The position numbers and the translations under genes were made by a program. DNA of 64,000 bases, from positions 74,615,300 through 74,679,299 of the forward strand of contig NC_134415.1 of the NCBI RefSeq assembly GCF_030867145.1, in the 5' to 3' direction. The stretch is from Opisthocomus hoazin (lineage: Eukaryota; Chordata; Aves; Opisthocomiformes; Opisthocomidae). The notes below the pieces were generated by a model. The model saw only the letters and a list, made by a program, of their open reading frames with translations. It did not search any database and had not been told where the DNA came from. Numbering within the stretch: position 1 is the first letter of the stretch; each line of letters opens with the position of its first letter. This document shows, piece after piece, positions 1 to 11,700 of the stretch.

Positions 1-3000
1 CCTGTCTTCATAGCTGCTCTTTGTCCATGGAGCCCAGGCCCACCTTGCTAATACCAGGGAGCAGACCACAGAAGACTCCACCTTCCCCATGTTATACTGA
101 AGCCATATCCTGCAGTAACACTCGCCTCACTCCGAACTCTTCCAGTGGGCAACATCTGTCCATGTTCCCCTTGCTGCCTCCTCCCCTCCAGCATCTCCGT
201 GCCCACATCCCCACCCGACAGACCGACTCCTCAGCACACATGGGGCTCTGGGACAGCTGCCACACACCTACTTGGGCAGCTGGTCAGCCAAGAGCCATAA
301 CTGGCCGGTCAGTGGGGCAGAGCCTCAGGCTGCCCTTTCCCCAGCACCCAGTGGCCAAGCTGTTACTGTCCTCGCTATCTTTTGCCTCCTCTCTCTGTGT
401 TCAGCTTCATTACCTCGGGTGTAGAAGAGGAAGAGTTCAGGGAATCTCTACAGAAAGTGGCCAGGAGGAGGTCTGTGTGAATGACACTTTCACTACAGGC
501 TTGGTACTCCCAGACACCAGGGGTTGGGGAAGGAGATGAGCCCTCTGTCCTGAGTTATGGGTATGTTGCTTGTGCAAGTCGGCTGGACTCTTTTCTCCTC
601 TTTACCAGAAGATGGAAGGAGAGAGTTCTTGAACCTCTAGGCTTTCAGGCTTGCATAAAAAATGAAAATAACAGTTATGTACCTCACAGTAGGACTTTGA
701 GGGATAATCCATTATTTTTGACACAGAATGGGTCAAACTATTTCAGTTTAACTAGAAACCAGCACCATTAAAAATAATGGTATAGCAGCTGACAGAGCAA
801 AGCCAAAATTCCAATTCCAAGGAGCAGACTCATTTCAACACCTCAGATGGCCATAGCAATGTGAATAAAGCTCTAGTAAACATCCATAATTTATCAGAAT
901 ACCTTCCTAACCTTTGGAGGTAAAGGGCAGGGGAACTTCAAGGAAAGCACGTCGTACCAAATCTTAGTGTGTTGTGGGACGGAATAGGGTTGACTTTTTA
1001 TTTGGCCTGGATGAAAGGCAGTGTCAGAGGGCACTGTTCTAGCAAGCAGGTAAAGTACCTTTATTCTCTTTCCATTTTCTCAGTCTCTGAGGAAGAACAT
1101 AAAGCTTTGAAAACTGAATCTTCTGAATGTCTCATTTGTTCTGAGTTTTGTTCGACTGTACTACAATGAAAGTTTTAGGGATTACTTAGGTCTGACCAGT
1201 CTGTTTTCTGTACTTGGTATTAATACTGACATGGACTTCTGTGGAAGCAGATGCCGGCTGTTGTTGGTCTCCCTCAAAATGCAATAAATTTAATGCCATT
1301 AAAAGAGACCTATTACGCTAATTAAAATGGAGTCCATTTTCTAAATACCAGGCATCCATGTACACCAGAAAGACCTATGGCCATGGAGCAGAATGGATCC
1401 ACACAAGCTGTGCTGCCTGAAGCTTCCTAAGCCCCCATCACCAGTACCTGGAGACCTAGGGATGTCTCTTTCCTGATGGTCATGACTAAAGACAGTCCAT
1501 GAGATTGTAAAACTGGCAGGAAAATAAATCTTCACAATGCTTGGAAACATGTAAACAGCTCCTCCAAGGTAGTTAAAAACGAAGAGCAATAAAGAAAATA
1601 AGTTAGGATGAAAGATAATATTTTACACTATTTTCTATTTTACTGTTTTGGATAAATAAACCATACTGTAAATTGAACAAATTCTGTGTTGATTAGCCAG
1701 CATATCCTTCTTACAGTTGCTAAAATTGATATAATCATAAGTTCTTGTAATTATAATTCAGTATCTGTTAGCTTGTTACACTGTCTTTGGACAATCCAGA
1801 CAAGCAATAAATAATGTATATTTCAAGCCTAATTTAATTTTCTGTGATTAAAAAGTAATTAACACCAGTTCAGGCAATCTGCACAATCACATTTCTTGGT
1901 ATCACTTTAGTTTTCTTGGAACTGAGAAAACTAACAGCTTTTTAAATTAAACAAAACAAATGTTGTTTTGGTCTTTCCAGACTGTTCACGGTAAATCCTG
2001 CTATTCTCATGCCTGAAAGTAGTTGCAATCATTTCAGTGAAATCCCTCACTTAAGTGGAGATGAAACACAGACCTTGAGCTGCAAGAGTAAGTATGAAGG
2101 TGGCTCTTTCAGAATCGTTGCTGGGTCTGGAACAGCAGGTAATCCTGCCACTCCGTGCTCTGCAAGGGGGTAGTGGGCTCCTGGGTAGAGCCCGGCAGCT
2201 GCGAGACCCAGACGCACAAGCTCAAAATGAGTGTGTTCACCCTTTTACAAGCAAAGCATTTGGCTTCTGGTTTATCTTTTTGGTTGCTTTCTTGTCTGGC
2301 TCTGGTGTTTTCTGCTTTCAAAGAGCTGGGTTATGATGACCAGCTTTCTTTGATGTATGTCTCCTTCCTTCTTTTCTCTTTCTTCCTCTCTCTCTTCCTC
2401 TGTTTTGCTCTTTAGGCTATGTGTGACTGCAAGCAAACTTCTGCTGGCAACGCTTAGGTTAAGTCACTCCAATATGCCACGCATAACTCAAATTTGCTGC
2501 AAAAGCTAAATTCTGCCTTAAAGTATGCCTTAAATTCCAGCAGGCTTGGTGTGCTCCTCATATGTACGTGAGGGGAGTTTTGCAGCTGCCCCAGCAGCCT
2601 CCTACCCTGAAGTCCCCAGGACAGCACACAGTATACGGCAGGGCCCTTTCACAGTGACAACATAGACCATGCGAGCAGAACTGCGCAATTACTACCAGAG
2701 CCTCTGGAGATAATTTTCTTCTTCATTTTGTGCCATAAAGATTTAACTGTTTTCTGTAGCACAGAGTTGGCACATTTTAATCTGCTGATGTATTTTCTAA
2801 GAGCCAGCACTGTCTGTCATTGTAATACCGTCCATACTTGTTGGGTGTTCTATCAGTACTAAAGTATGTTATTGCTGCTTATCTTTTCCGAACATTTGGA
2901 AGCATTGATATTTATCTGTTGCTGTGTCTACATTACAATGTATGTAATTAATGGGTTTTGTCAGTTTTTTAAACTTCGTCAGTTGTTCTGCAGAGGTCTC

Positions 3001-6000
3001 AATAATGAGTACAGTAATAGAAAGAGAATGTTAAAGAGGGAGTTGTAAACATTCATTCACCAGCTCCTGAAGTGATAATAATTGCTCTACAAGCAAATAT
3101 CTTTGGCAATACATCTTTCCATTCATGTGCTCTAGGAAACAGACAAGGAAAGGGACCAGCAGACTTGATTCCTATCACAGCTGTTTTCATCACTGTCCTG
3201 CTAAATCATCTCTGGTAAGCTGTTTCATAGATCTTTTCTGACCAAATCTTTGTCAGTGTAGAACAAGAATTCCCAAATAACACTATTTTACTTATAATAC
3301 TGCTCGTAAAATTGTTTACAGAGAAGGTCCTTAAGCTCAGCTGATTCATTAAGCAGTAAGTATGGCTTTTACAGTTGTTAGGTATGGGCTTCTGATCCTT
3401 TGGCTATTAAACCAGATGATGAAAGGAGCTCATCAATGTGTGACTCTCTTTAGAAGTTATTTGCATTTTAGTTTGGTGGTCTTCCTTGTCCTGATACATA
3501 ACATAGAAATGGGTTGTTTGGAAATGCCAAGTGAATGTATTGTAGAAATCTGACTACCAAAACACAAAAGTCAATGTCCATTGAATACCAGGTATGCAAA
3601 ATGTAGTTCATTTTCCTATCTGTCTTTATATCGATGATTAGGCTTTGAGGACTTTATTGCCCTCAGGCAGAGTGCCTAGTCTCTAGCAGTTGCACATGTA
3701 CATTTCTTACTGTTTCCATATCCTGCACTTTCTGTTTCTTTTCATGGGCCATTGCTTAGCAATTGATTTTACTTCACATGGTGAATTCTCCATAAATAAA
3801 AGATTGGGAGTAACACTTTAACTTAAACAGTCAGTTATTGTAATTCTCTGTTTATTTCCTCAATCAATAGCTTAAAGTTGGTAAAAAAATAACATTTGCT
3901 CCAAGACAAGGAAATTTGTGCACTCCCAAGCTGGATCCTTTCCCAGCAGTTCCAAAAAGACCCCACAGCAAAGTGTTAGCAATAGGAGTTACCAGTGGAT
4001 GTCACAGCACCCTGTGTTTCTTTCCTTCTGATTTATTTCTGCCTTGAAACATCAGCTGGCAGGCCCAAAATGAGTTGGCCTGGATGGAAGTTGCTGTATT
4101 CATTTATCTTGATACCAGGGAAACTGCTATTTCAAAAGTCAGTCTCTTACTTATGCAAAAAAATAACACAGTGGACAATACTGGCATACCATATACGGAG
4201 GTGTTGGCAGAGAGAAGCTGCTTCAGTCTGCAGCAAGATTGCTTTTTAAGTTAATTGCTTCATCATTGCATGATCGTGCATATGCATAGCAATTTATGCA
4301 GTCATTTTGGTTGTGTTTGTTATTATTACTAACACCTTTTGTCACTTTAATTAGGAACTTTCACTTCATTGAAAGCATATTTTAATGAGTTTGAAATGCA
4401 AATTTTATCTTCAAAAATCAGAAATTACTGCCGCTGAGAGTTAGTCATTGAAGGAGGCAGGATATTAATGCAAAAATTCCAGTGCTCTGTGCTTTAAATC
4501 CTTGGTGTGATCACTTGTTAATACTCAAAATACCTTACTCAGTTCTGAAGCAGAATTGTCCAATGCCAAGCAGAATCTCAGGAAATGGTGGTTAAAAGAA
4601 TGTGACTGAGAAACTGGGATAAAAGATAGCAAGAGAAACATCATAGTTTATAAGCATATGATGTAGGGGAGGAAATTTGATATCATACTGTTAACTGGCA
4701 AAAAGGCATCTGAAGCCCTGATTCTGCAAAGGCCATGTAACCCCTAAATAGAAAAGAGAAATATAGAATATGCCTGGATTTAGAAATATGAACTGTATTT
4801 TTTAACTTTTGAAGTAAGTCTTGGTGTTAAATTCTCTGTGCCTGTAAACATTTTCAGTATGTCGCTTCAGTGACCCAAGTTCTGACAAAAGATGTGGGCT
4901 GAGAGATGATTTGACCAGGGCTAAGCTTTTCATAGTAATTTCACATTTCACATTAAATTCTGCATTTCCTAGAAAGAAGTTTTTATATGTATGATAGTAG
5001 ATTCTATATATATTTTCATGGGGTGTCCTGCACTGTAAAAGAATTCCAGCACCTAAATATGTCTTACAGGTAACATTTTGTCATTAACTACAGTGGATAT
5101 GCATGATAAAACAAATATGATGTCAATGCCTGATGTTACATTTACTGTATCAATGCAATAACATTTCATAAGTCCTTAAGGAGATCCATCTGCAAAAAAA
5201 TTCACTTATACGAATGAAAGAGTGCTGCTTAAAATGCATGTCTTCTCTGAATCGTTATTCTATATTTTTACATTCTATGTTTGCCTTCCACGGTTTCCTT
5301 CCCTAAGGTTTTCCTTCTACTGAGTCAGATATTCTAAGTTTGTATACAGGAAGAAACACAAGTCTGGTCTGCCTAACCTGTAAAATCAATTTGGTACATG
5401 ATTTTTCCATGAGTTTTTACAAATTGACCGTAACCAACAAAAGATGTCTTTCAAGTGAAGTTATACTCCAAAGAAATCTGGGGAATGCCATGACTTGCGC
5501 TGGTTTCTGTAAATTGCAAGTGAATAGGACCAAATTAAGAATTTTTTCATCTTATAAAATGTGGAGTAGGATGGTTCCTTCCCTCTCGTTTTGTCTCCAC
5601 AGGTCTCAAGGAACTTAGAAAACCACAGATATTTACGTTGCCAGTGAAAACAGTGAGCTTAAAAGAAAGTCTGCGAAGAGCAAACCACAGAAGTGTGACC
5701 CTTCCTGTCCACTTTCTGTGTAAAGACACAGTTTAAATCAATGAATTTTGAACCTGTGCATAGGCTGCACAAGTTCAAGATAAACAGATAGGGAACTGGC
5801 AAAGTGAAATAAAAGAAATGCATTCTGTGGTTAAATAATTGTCCTGAATGCTAAGAGGAGTTACAGCCATGTGAGACCACAGCTGGAAATGATGGAAATA
5901 TAGCAGTCTGACAGGGATTCCGTATTTTGTGTTCTTGCTGAGGTAAATAAAAGAAATGGGACATTTTAATTTTTTTTTATTGTACACATTTTTGCAACAC

Positions 6001-8078
6001 TATGTTAGTATGACCACATTTCTAAAACTCACCTTCAATTGCTAACTATTCCTTTACAATGGTGTGAATCAATGTAGTGGGTCAGGAATCTGGTTTTTGT
6101 TTTTGTTTTTTATTTTTTCCTGTAAGATGCACTGTGGGGATTCCTGCTGAGTGAGTGGTTATTTCCAGCTGTGTTAATAAATTTTCTGAAAAGATGAGAA
6201 GGAATTGTTTGGATGTTGTCTTTTAACTGGCTAAAATCAATTCTGAATTTGAAAAGGAAGTGTGTACTATGGATTTCAGACATACAGTTTGCAAAGAATT
6301 AGCAAATGTACTGTGGGGAACAAATCTTTATGAGGAGTGGAGGAGGAGCAGCCTTGAATCATTTCTGTGATTCAGATATTCTTCAGAAATTCTTCCTGAA
6401 AAAAAGCACTTTGAAATTGAAAGGCTTTCCTTTTTTAAAAAGAGGAGGATTTGAGGCTGTGCCTGGTTTTAAACTTATCCTTGTCTCTTCCCACACAGTG
6501 AAGCCACATAGTTTGAATTAGAGAAACAAAGTAAGAAGCAATAACCTTATTTTTAAAATGTTGCTCAGGGATGTGTCCATTAATGAGAATAGCTAATGTG
6601 AAGAAAGAGCTTTGCATAACAAAAAGGCTGAACTCCAAAACAACTCCTTATTCATTAAAAAAAAATCACCTTGCATAAACATCTATTTACTATAGGTAGT
6701 ACTATGAGCTCTAGAGAACCATGATTTTAATACAAGTTACTGTGGTTTGTTTTCATTTCAGGCAGTGTTCATCAAACAGACTGTTTACAGAAATTGTTTA
6801 GCCCACAGGTATTTGTCTCTCCACTCAGTGAACCTCTACAGCCTTCCTTCTCAGATGTAAACTGTAGACCTAAATTACAGAACTGATTTAGCAGATCTGA
6901 TAATTCTGAGAACTGCTAGAATTTGCTCCAAAGCAAAGATGATTCTATTTGCAGTTATCTTTGTTTGGGTAAGGACAGCAAGCTGTCTCACCAAGTGAAA
7001 ATAGTTGCATAAATGCAGTGGAGAGATTCACTCATTGGCAGGTGATGGCCTAACACCACCCAAATGCAATCAGTGGTAGCAATATCAATATTTATCTCAT
7101 CAATATCTATCTGAACATTTGCCTGGATCCCAAGAGAAAATGGTAGTGGGTAAACTCCATTAATCCCATGAGGAGATATATCTCCTGGCAAGGAAAAATA
7201 TTTCAGTAATACCTTTAGCCTCAAGAGTATTGCATCAGAAAAAGAAAGACTTGGGCATCTGAGTTAAAAATTCATATCTTCAAAACCCCTGCAGTACTTC
7301 TGCACAACACAGAAGGGAGTTTCTGTGTGCCAACTTTCCAGCAGTGAAGTTCCCTCAGGAGTTAAGCATATGTTTTGTGTATAGTCTGTTGCTACCTAGC
7401 GTACGTAGCTAAGCTACATTGAGATCTTTGTTTTAAGCAAATATCTACTGAGCTTGTCAGTAAGACTACGTGCACTTGGTATTCAGTGAACCTGTTTCAA
7501 TGTACAAGATATTTTCCCCAGTAAACAGTAGTTTAAACACCTGTGTAAGTTCAAGTCCATCTTCTTTTCATGAGCTTTTGAACTCACCTCTATTAAGGAT
7601 GCTGATATTAGCTACGTTATGCTACAGGATGAGGCAGCTTTAATCTTTTCTGTTGCGAAATGTTTTATGAAATAATTAGGGCAAGACAATAACTTCATGA
7701 CTAGACTACTTGTCTAGATTGGGGGAGGGGAAGAAGATTCAGATTCTTCTGTCCACTCTTGTGAATACTTACCACTACCTATTATCCTAACATCCTACCA
7801 ATAAATGAGTTTCTCCAAACCTAGGTGAATGCTTAAACGTCAAGGCCAAGGAGATGCTCAGCATGAATGTGTAAATATTCAATGCAAAGAGCAATCCTAT
7901 CAACACAAGGAATCAAGAGAACCCCATCCTGTGCTGAGGTCAAACCTGGTAGCTCCTCTGGGGCTGTGTTGGCATCTCTTCCCTGCGAACTGAACTGCTT
8001 CCAGGGAAGTTCTTGGTATGTGACTTGCTCTCAGTCAAATGTAAATTTTAATATGCATTTAAGACCAGCAATATTTTG
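1..8078. other. Intergenic DNA, no gene recognised
   Basis: No exon, RNA gene or clear transposon is recognisable here. The open frames are short, have no recognisable domain, and none is bounded by convincing splice sites that continue into another frame. The base composition is AT-rich and typical of avian gene-poor DNA. One AT-rich patch near 4.25-4.45 kb with homeodomain/POU-like motifs is listed separately. By recalled human gene order this flank faces MCM9, but no MCM9 exon was recognised. Confidence 0.6.
4260..4450. promoter_or_regulatory. AT-rich patch with octamer and TAATTA motifs (candidate regulatory element)
   Basis: A perfect octamer motif ATGCAAAT lies at 4396-4403 and TAATTA at 4348-4353. 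ATGCAT/ATGCATAG-like words occur at about 4280-4290. Octamers are bound by POU factors and TAATTA by homeodomain proteins. Such words arise by chance in AT-rich DNA, so calling this an enhancer is inference. Nothing in the window says which gene it would serve. Confidence 0.15.
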
Positions 8079-8195
8079 TTACCATAATAATAGTCCCGAT
8101 ATGTCTCCTTTAGTTAATTTAACGTCGGCTCGATCTGCCAATTCCAACAGGCTTTTCAGCGCCGTGTTTTCTGACGCTGATACTGTGGAACCCAT
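8079..8195 (-). pseudogene. Truncated retroviral gag (matrix N-terminus)
   Basis: This is a 38-codon minus-strand frame beginning Met-Gly-Ser, placed about 125 bases after the primer-binding-site-like sequence, where gag normally starts. Retroviral Gag matrix domains are commonly myristoylated at Gly2. The frame ends at a stop where a complete gag would continue for several hundred codons, and the sequence beyond is not recognisably retroviral. It is a dead fragment with no capsid or nucleocapsid motifs. The assignment rests on position and the N-terminal pattern rather than on a database match. Confidence 0.45.
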
Positions 8196-8335
8196 GCTGC
8201 AGATGTTCATGACCCCCCCGGTGTGCCGCGGATCCGCTCCTGCCTTTCTCGGGCAGCCCGGCTCACCTTGCCAGCTGGCAGTCCCGTGCCTTTTTTTTTT
8301 CTGGCTGCGATAATAAATCCGTAGGGTCACCAAAA
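8079..8335 (-). mobile_element. Endogenous retrovirus internal fragment: primer-binding site, leader, start of gag
   Basis: This lies directly inside the LTR at 8336-8733 and reads on the minus strand. Three bases after the LTR end comes TGGTGACCCTAC (complement of 8321-8332). It starts with TGG, as expected for a primer-binding site complementary to a tRNA 3' CCA. I did not identify the tRNA. A leader of about 125 bases follows, then a gag-like frame at 8195-8079 of 38 codons. The frame begins Met-Gly (a myristoylation-type matrix start), contains a leucine-rich helix-like stretch, and runs into a stop after a Trp. No pro, pol or env was recognised to the left, so the provirus is truncated. 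The left boundary is undefined and may extend below 8079. Confidence 0.6.
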
Positions 8336-8733
8336 TGCCGGGTCTCAGCTTTTGTGAAAGGATGGGAACGACTCTCACACGCATTGCTAAGATACACAGT
8401 CGGAACACTTTATTCTCCCGCTTGTGCAGTTATATGCATTTTCCATATCTGTACACACGATTACGCTTACATCGGATAGACTACAGACATAAATCACACG
8501 CTGTTCACACGCCCCACATTCCCTTATAATTGGTAACTATGCACTAACGCGAATAGAAACAGACTGCCTCCACGTCCTTGAACACATCTTGTTTTGCTAA
8601 CCCACACCATGTGCGCTATCAGAACTTTCTCAATGGCTATTCTTAGCTGTCTTTTCCAGCAAGCCTGTTAAATCACACTGTTTTGCTTAAGCGGCCTAGT
8701 CGTGCTAATTCTCAAGCTGCATCGACCCCAACA
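8336..8733 (-). mobile_element. Retroviral long terminal repeat (about 398 bp)
   Basis: Read on the minus strand, this begins TGTTGGGG and ends CCCGGCA, the TG...CA termini of an LTR. It contains an AATAAA polyadenylation signal (TTTATT at 8409-8414 on the plus strand). Upstream of that are TATA-like words, such as TATAAG near 8520-8530, placed as in a U3-R-U5 layout. A primer-binding-site-like sequence follows three bases beyond the end, which makes this the 5' LTR of a minus-strand provirus rather than a solo LTR. No partner 3' LTR was seen in the window. It is CpG-richer than the surrounding DNA, which suggests moderate rather than great age. The family is unknown to me. Confidence 0.75.
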
Positions 8734-11700
8734 TCTGACCATTAGAGTATCTACATAGGAAAACACAGGTTTGCAGTGCTCTGTAAGGAGGTAAAAATGG
8801 AATCTGGACCTTCCATAGACTGGTCCGAGCAGTGGATGATTAAGAACTGTAGGTCTTCTGATGGTAGAACCTACGACAATGTATGTGAGGAAGCACTGGC
8901 ACAGATGGCCAGTTTCAGGACAGAGTTCATGCCTGTGAGTACAGAGACGATGGAAGTTCTGGCCTGCAGTGAAGAGCGAGGTGCATAACACATGGCATCT
9001 CAAAGGGACCTCGCTGGCAGCTGGTCAACCACCAGAACCTGCATCTGAGCCCCTCGCAGAGCTCGGGCTGAAAGCCTTCCTTCCTAGCAACAGGTCAAGC
9101 GCCTCTCTGCTTTAGCGCTGTGGGTTTCACACAACGTTTGGGCTCTGAAGTTCAACAGAAAGCCAGTCACTTAAGAGCCAGGTGTTGCAACGTGCGCATC
9201 CCTGTGTGAAGCTGGTCTCTAGGACGTAGCAGCTGGGTCCTCTTCCCCCTCTCATGCTGCTGTTTGTGCAGGATGGCTCAAAACGATCGGTGATCCTTGG
9301 CCAGAGTGATGGGCCAAGAGGGAGAGGGCAGGACAGCTGGATAGACTTCCACAGAGGAATTAGCACTGTTAAACTGAAATGTTGAAGAGAAATGATGACT
9401 ACAGCTGAAAAAGCTGAGGGGGGAAGGGGTGGAAGGGAGAGAGACCAATCCCAAGGGGTTGCGTTATACAGTCCGGACTGAAGGGAAGAAGAGAGGGAGA
9501 AACGGAAATGACCAAGACATAAAAAGGCCTTTAATCTTGTTTTCATTTATATCATTACTTGTTAGAAATCTTTTTAGTAAGAGGAGTAAGAAGGAAGTTA
9601 GGAAGCTGGAAACTGAAGCGTCACTTGAAATAGTAAGAGGGTTAAGGCAATAAGAGGAACCCAGAGAGGAAACAGAAGATGAAACTCAAGGGCAAAAGGG
9701 CCTTTAGCTCTGGACCGATTGCGCAGACGTCTGACTTGTCAGGGGACAGCCTTTTCACTTCAGTCAGCTCACAATGTCCACTGTTCTTGTCGAATCATCT
9801 GGTGCGGTTATCTGCTGATAAGATGATACTGGAGGTGGTGGGGGGTGGGAGGGGGAAGGGGAAGAAGCTACTTTTTGTCTACGTTTGCAGGTCCTTCAAA
9901 AAGCAGCAAAGTTACCTAGGGTATCAAATAACCTTCATGGCAGGAGCACTTGGTGCAGGCAGGTATTCTAAGGAAGTTCAAACTGTGTTTTTTCAGACGC
10001 TGCTGCTCAGACTGTCTGCAGATGCAGTGAGGAAAGACTGGGTATGTTTAACGGGGAAAAATGCAAAGAAACTGGATGCGTTTCACTGAATCCAGGTAAA
10101 ATTTTTCCTTCAGGGAGTCTCTGCATCCTTTTACTTGCATTATGCAAGGCAGCATTGCTAGCTTGCTTTAGCTGCTGGCACAGATGTTTCGTTTTACATG
10201 TGCGTCTCCAGTGATTCTTTTAGTCTGACATGTAGCTGCGTAAGCAGGACCTCCTGGAGTCTATGTCATGGAGCTGACTCAGCTTACAGATGAATACTTT
10301 TCCCTAATCACTAACCCTGCAGAGTCAGGCCGAGATCCTAAAGGCACTCTGCAAGTTTCTTGACTCGTGCCCAGAAACATAGGTTCTGTAGGCTAGATGT
10401 GCCCTGCAGCAACCCTGCACAACCGCTCTTCTCTGTAATTTGGCTGTCTTCTCCAGCCACACCAGCCCTGCAATGTATTTCAGGTGTCATAGCAGTCAGA
10501 CTTTGTTCTTGCAGTTACAACTTAGTTAACAGCATTTCATCCACTTCCATGAATATTTTGTTGGTCTGCTGCTAGTCTCTACCTTATCTAACCATCCAGC
10601 GGGTGACTTCGACAAAAGTGCAGATTTGAAAGTACAGAGCTTGGTGAGGCAAATTAAAGACATACCAAACTGCCTGCAGTATGTGGTGTTAGAAGAGCTT
10701 TTCCACGAGTTCACAGCCTTACATGCACATTTCTGTGAGCTGGATATTAATGGCAGCTTTCTGCATCTGTCAGATGCTAATTCAGAAACACAAAAGAGAT
10801 CGTAGTTCCTGTTTTAAAGGCTGTGGGACGCTGGCACGGTTTCAGCTAGCTGCCTGCCCTAGTATGAAACCCTGTTGTAAGAAGAAGGTAGGAGCAGGGT
10901 CCTGATTCACTACGGACAAAGTTCTGCCTCAGCTGAGAATGCAAGGGCATGGGGAGCTGTCTTTGGAGTTACTCGACCCGTGAGTGGGCACATCTCTTCT
11001 CTGCCACGCTGCAGCAAAAGACAGGGCAAGAGAGGTCCAAGTTCATCCCTATGTGACAAAAAGGAAGTAAAAGGTCTGTATTGCCTTTAATTAAGACAGT
11101 GAACACCTGTCCACATAAAATCAGTAATAAATGATAGCACACCTAGGATGCTTTTCATCTGTAGGTCTCAGAGCTCTTCACAGAGGTGAAGTATCGCTGT
11201 TCCGAGCGTAGAGCTCTCATCAGCAACACAGCCTTTTTGCCAACGTATTTCACACGGATCTGTGTTAAAGCCACCGCTCTCCGCACGGCGCCTGTTCGAG
11301 ATTTACATGCAAAGTACAAGAAGAAGGGGAGGCGGCTGTCGGCTGTTGCTTACCGACCCAGCGCTGAGTGCCTCTGCACTTTGCGGCGGGTGGTTGGAGC
11401 TGCAGGCGCGCAGCTTGCCCGTAATTACCGCAATTTCCTGTCACACTCATTTGAAAAGACAATGTTCCTGAGGAAGTCATGAAGACGGCAAGTAAGTTGC
11501 TGCCTTAATTTCTGCGCGTTTGCTTAAAGGTACTGTATTAATTATGCAGGTTAGAGCTTATTTACAGCGCTTCTCAAACGGTGCTGTCTGTCGGAGGGAT
11601 GAGCAGGCTCGTGCTTGCAGACAACATGTGGGCAAAGTCAGGTATTCTGCAGTCCTCTTGGCACAGAGCTCAGAAACAGCTGCAGAAGGTTCAAGGCAGC

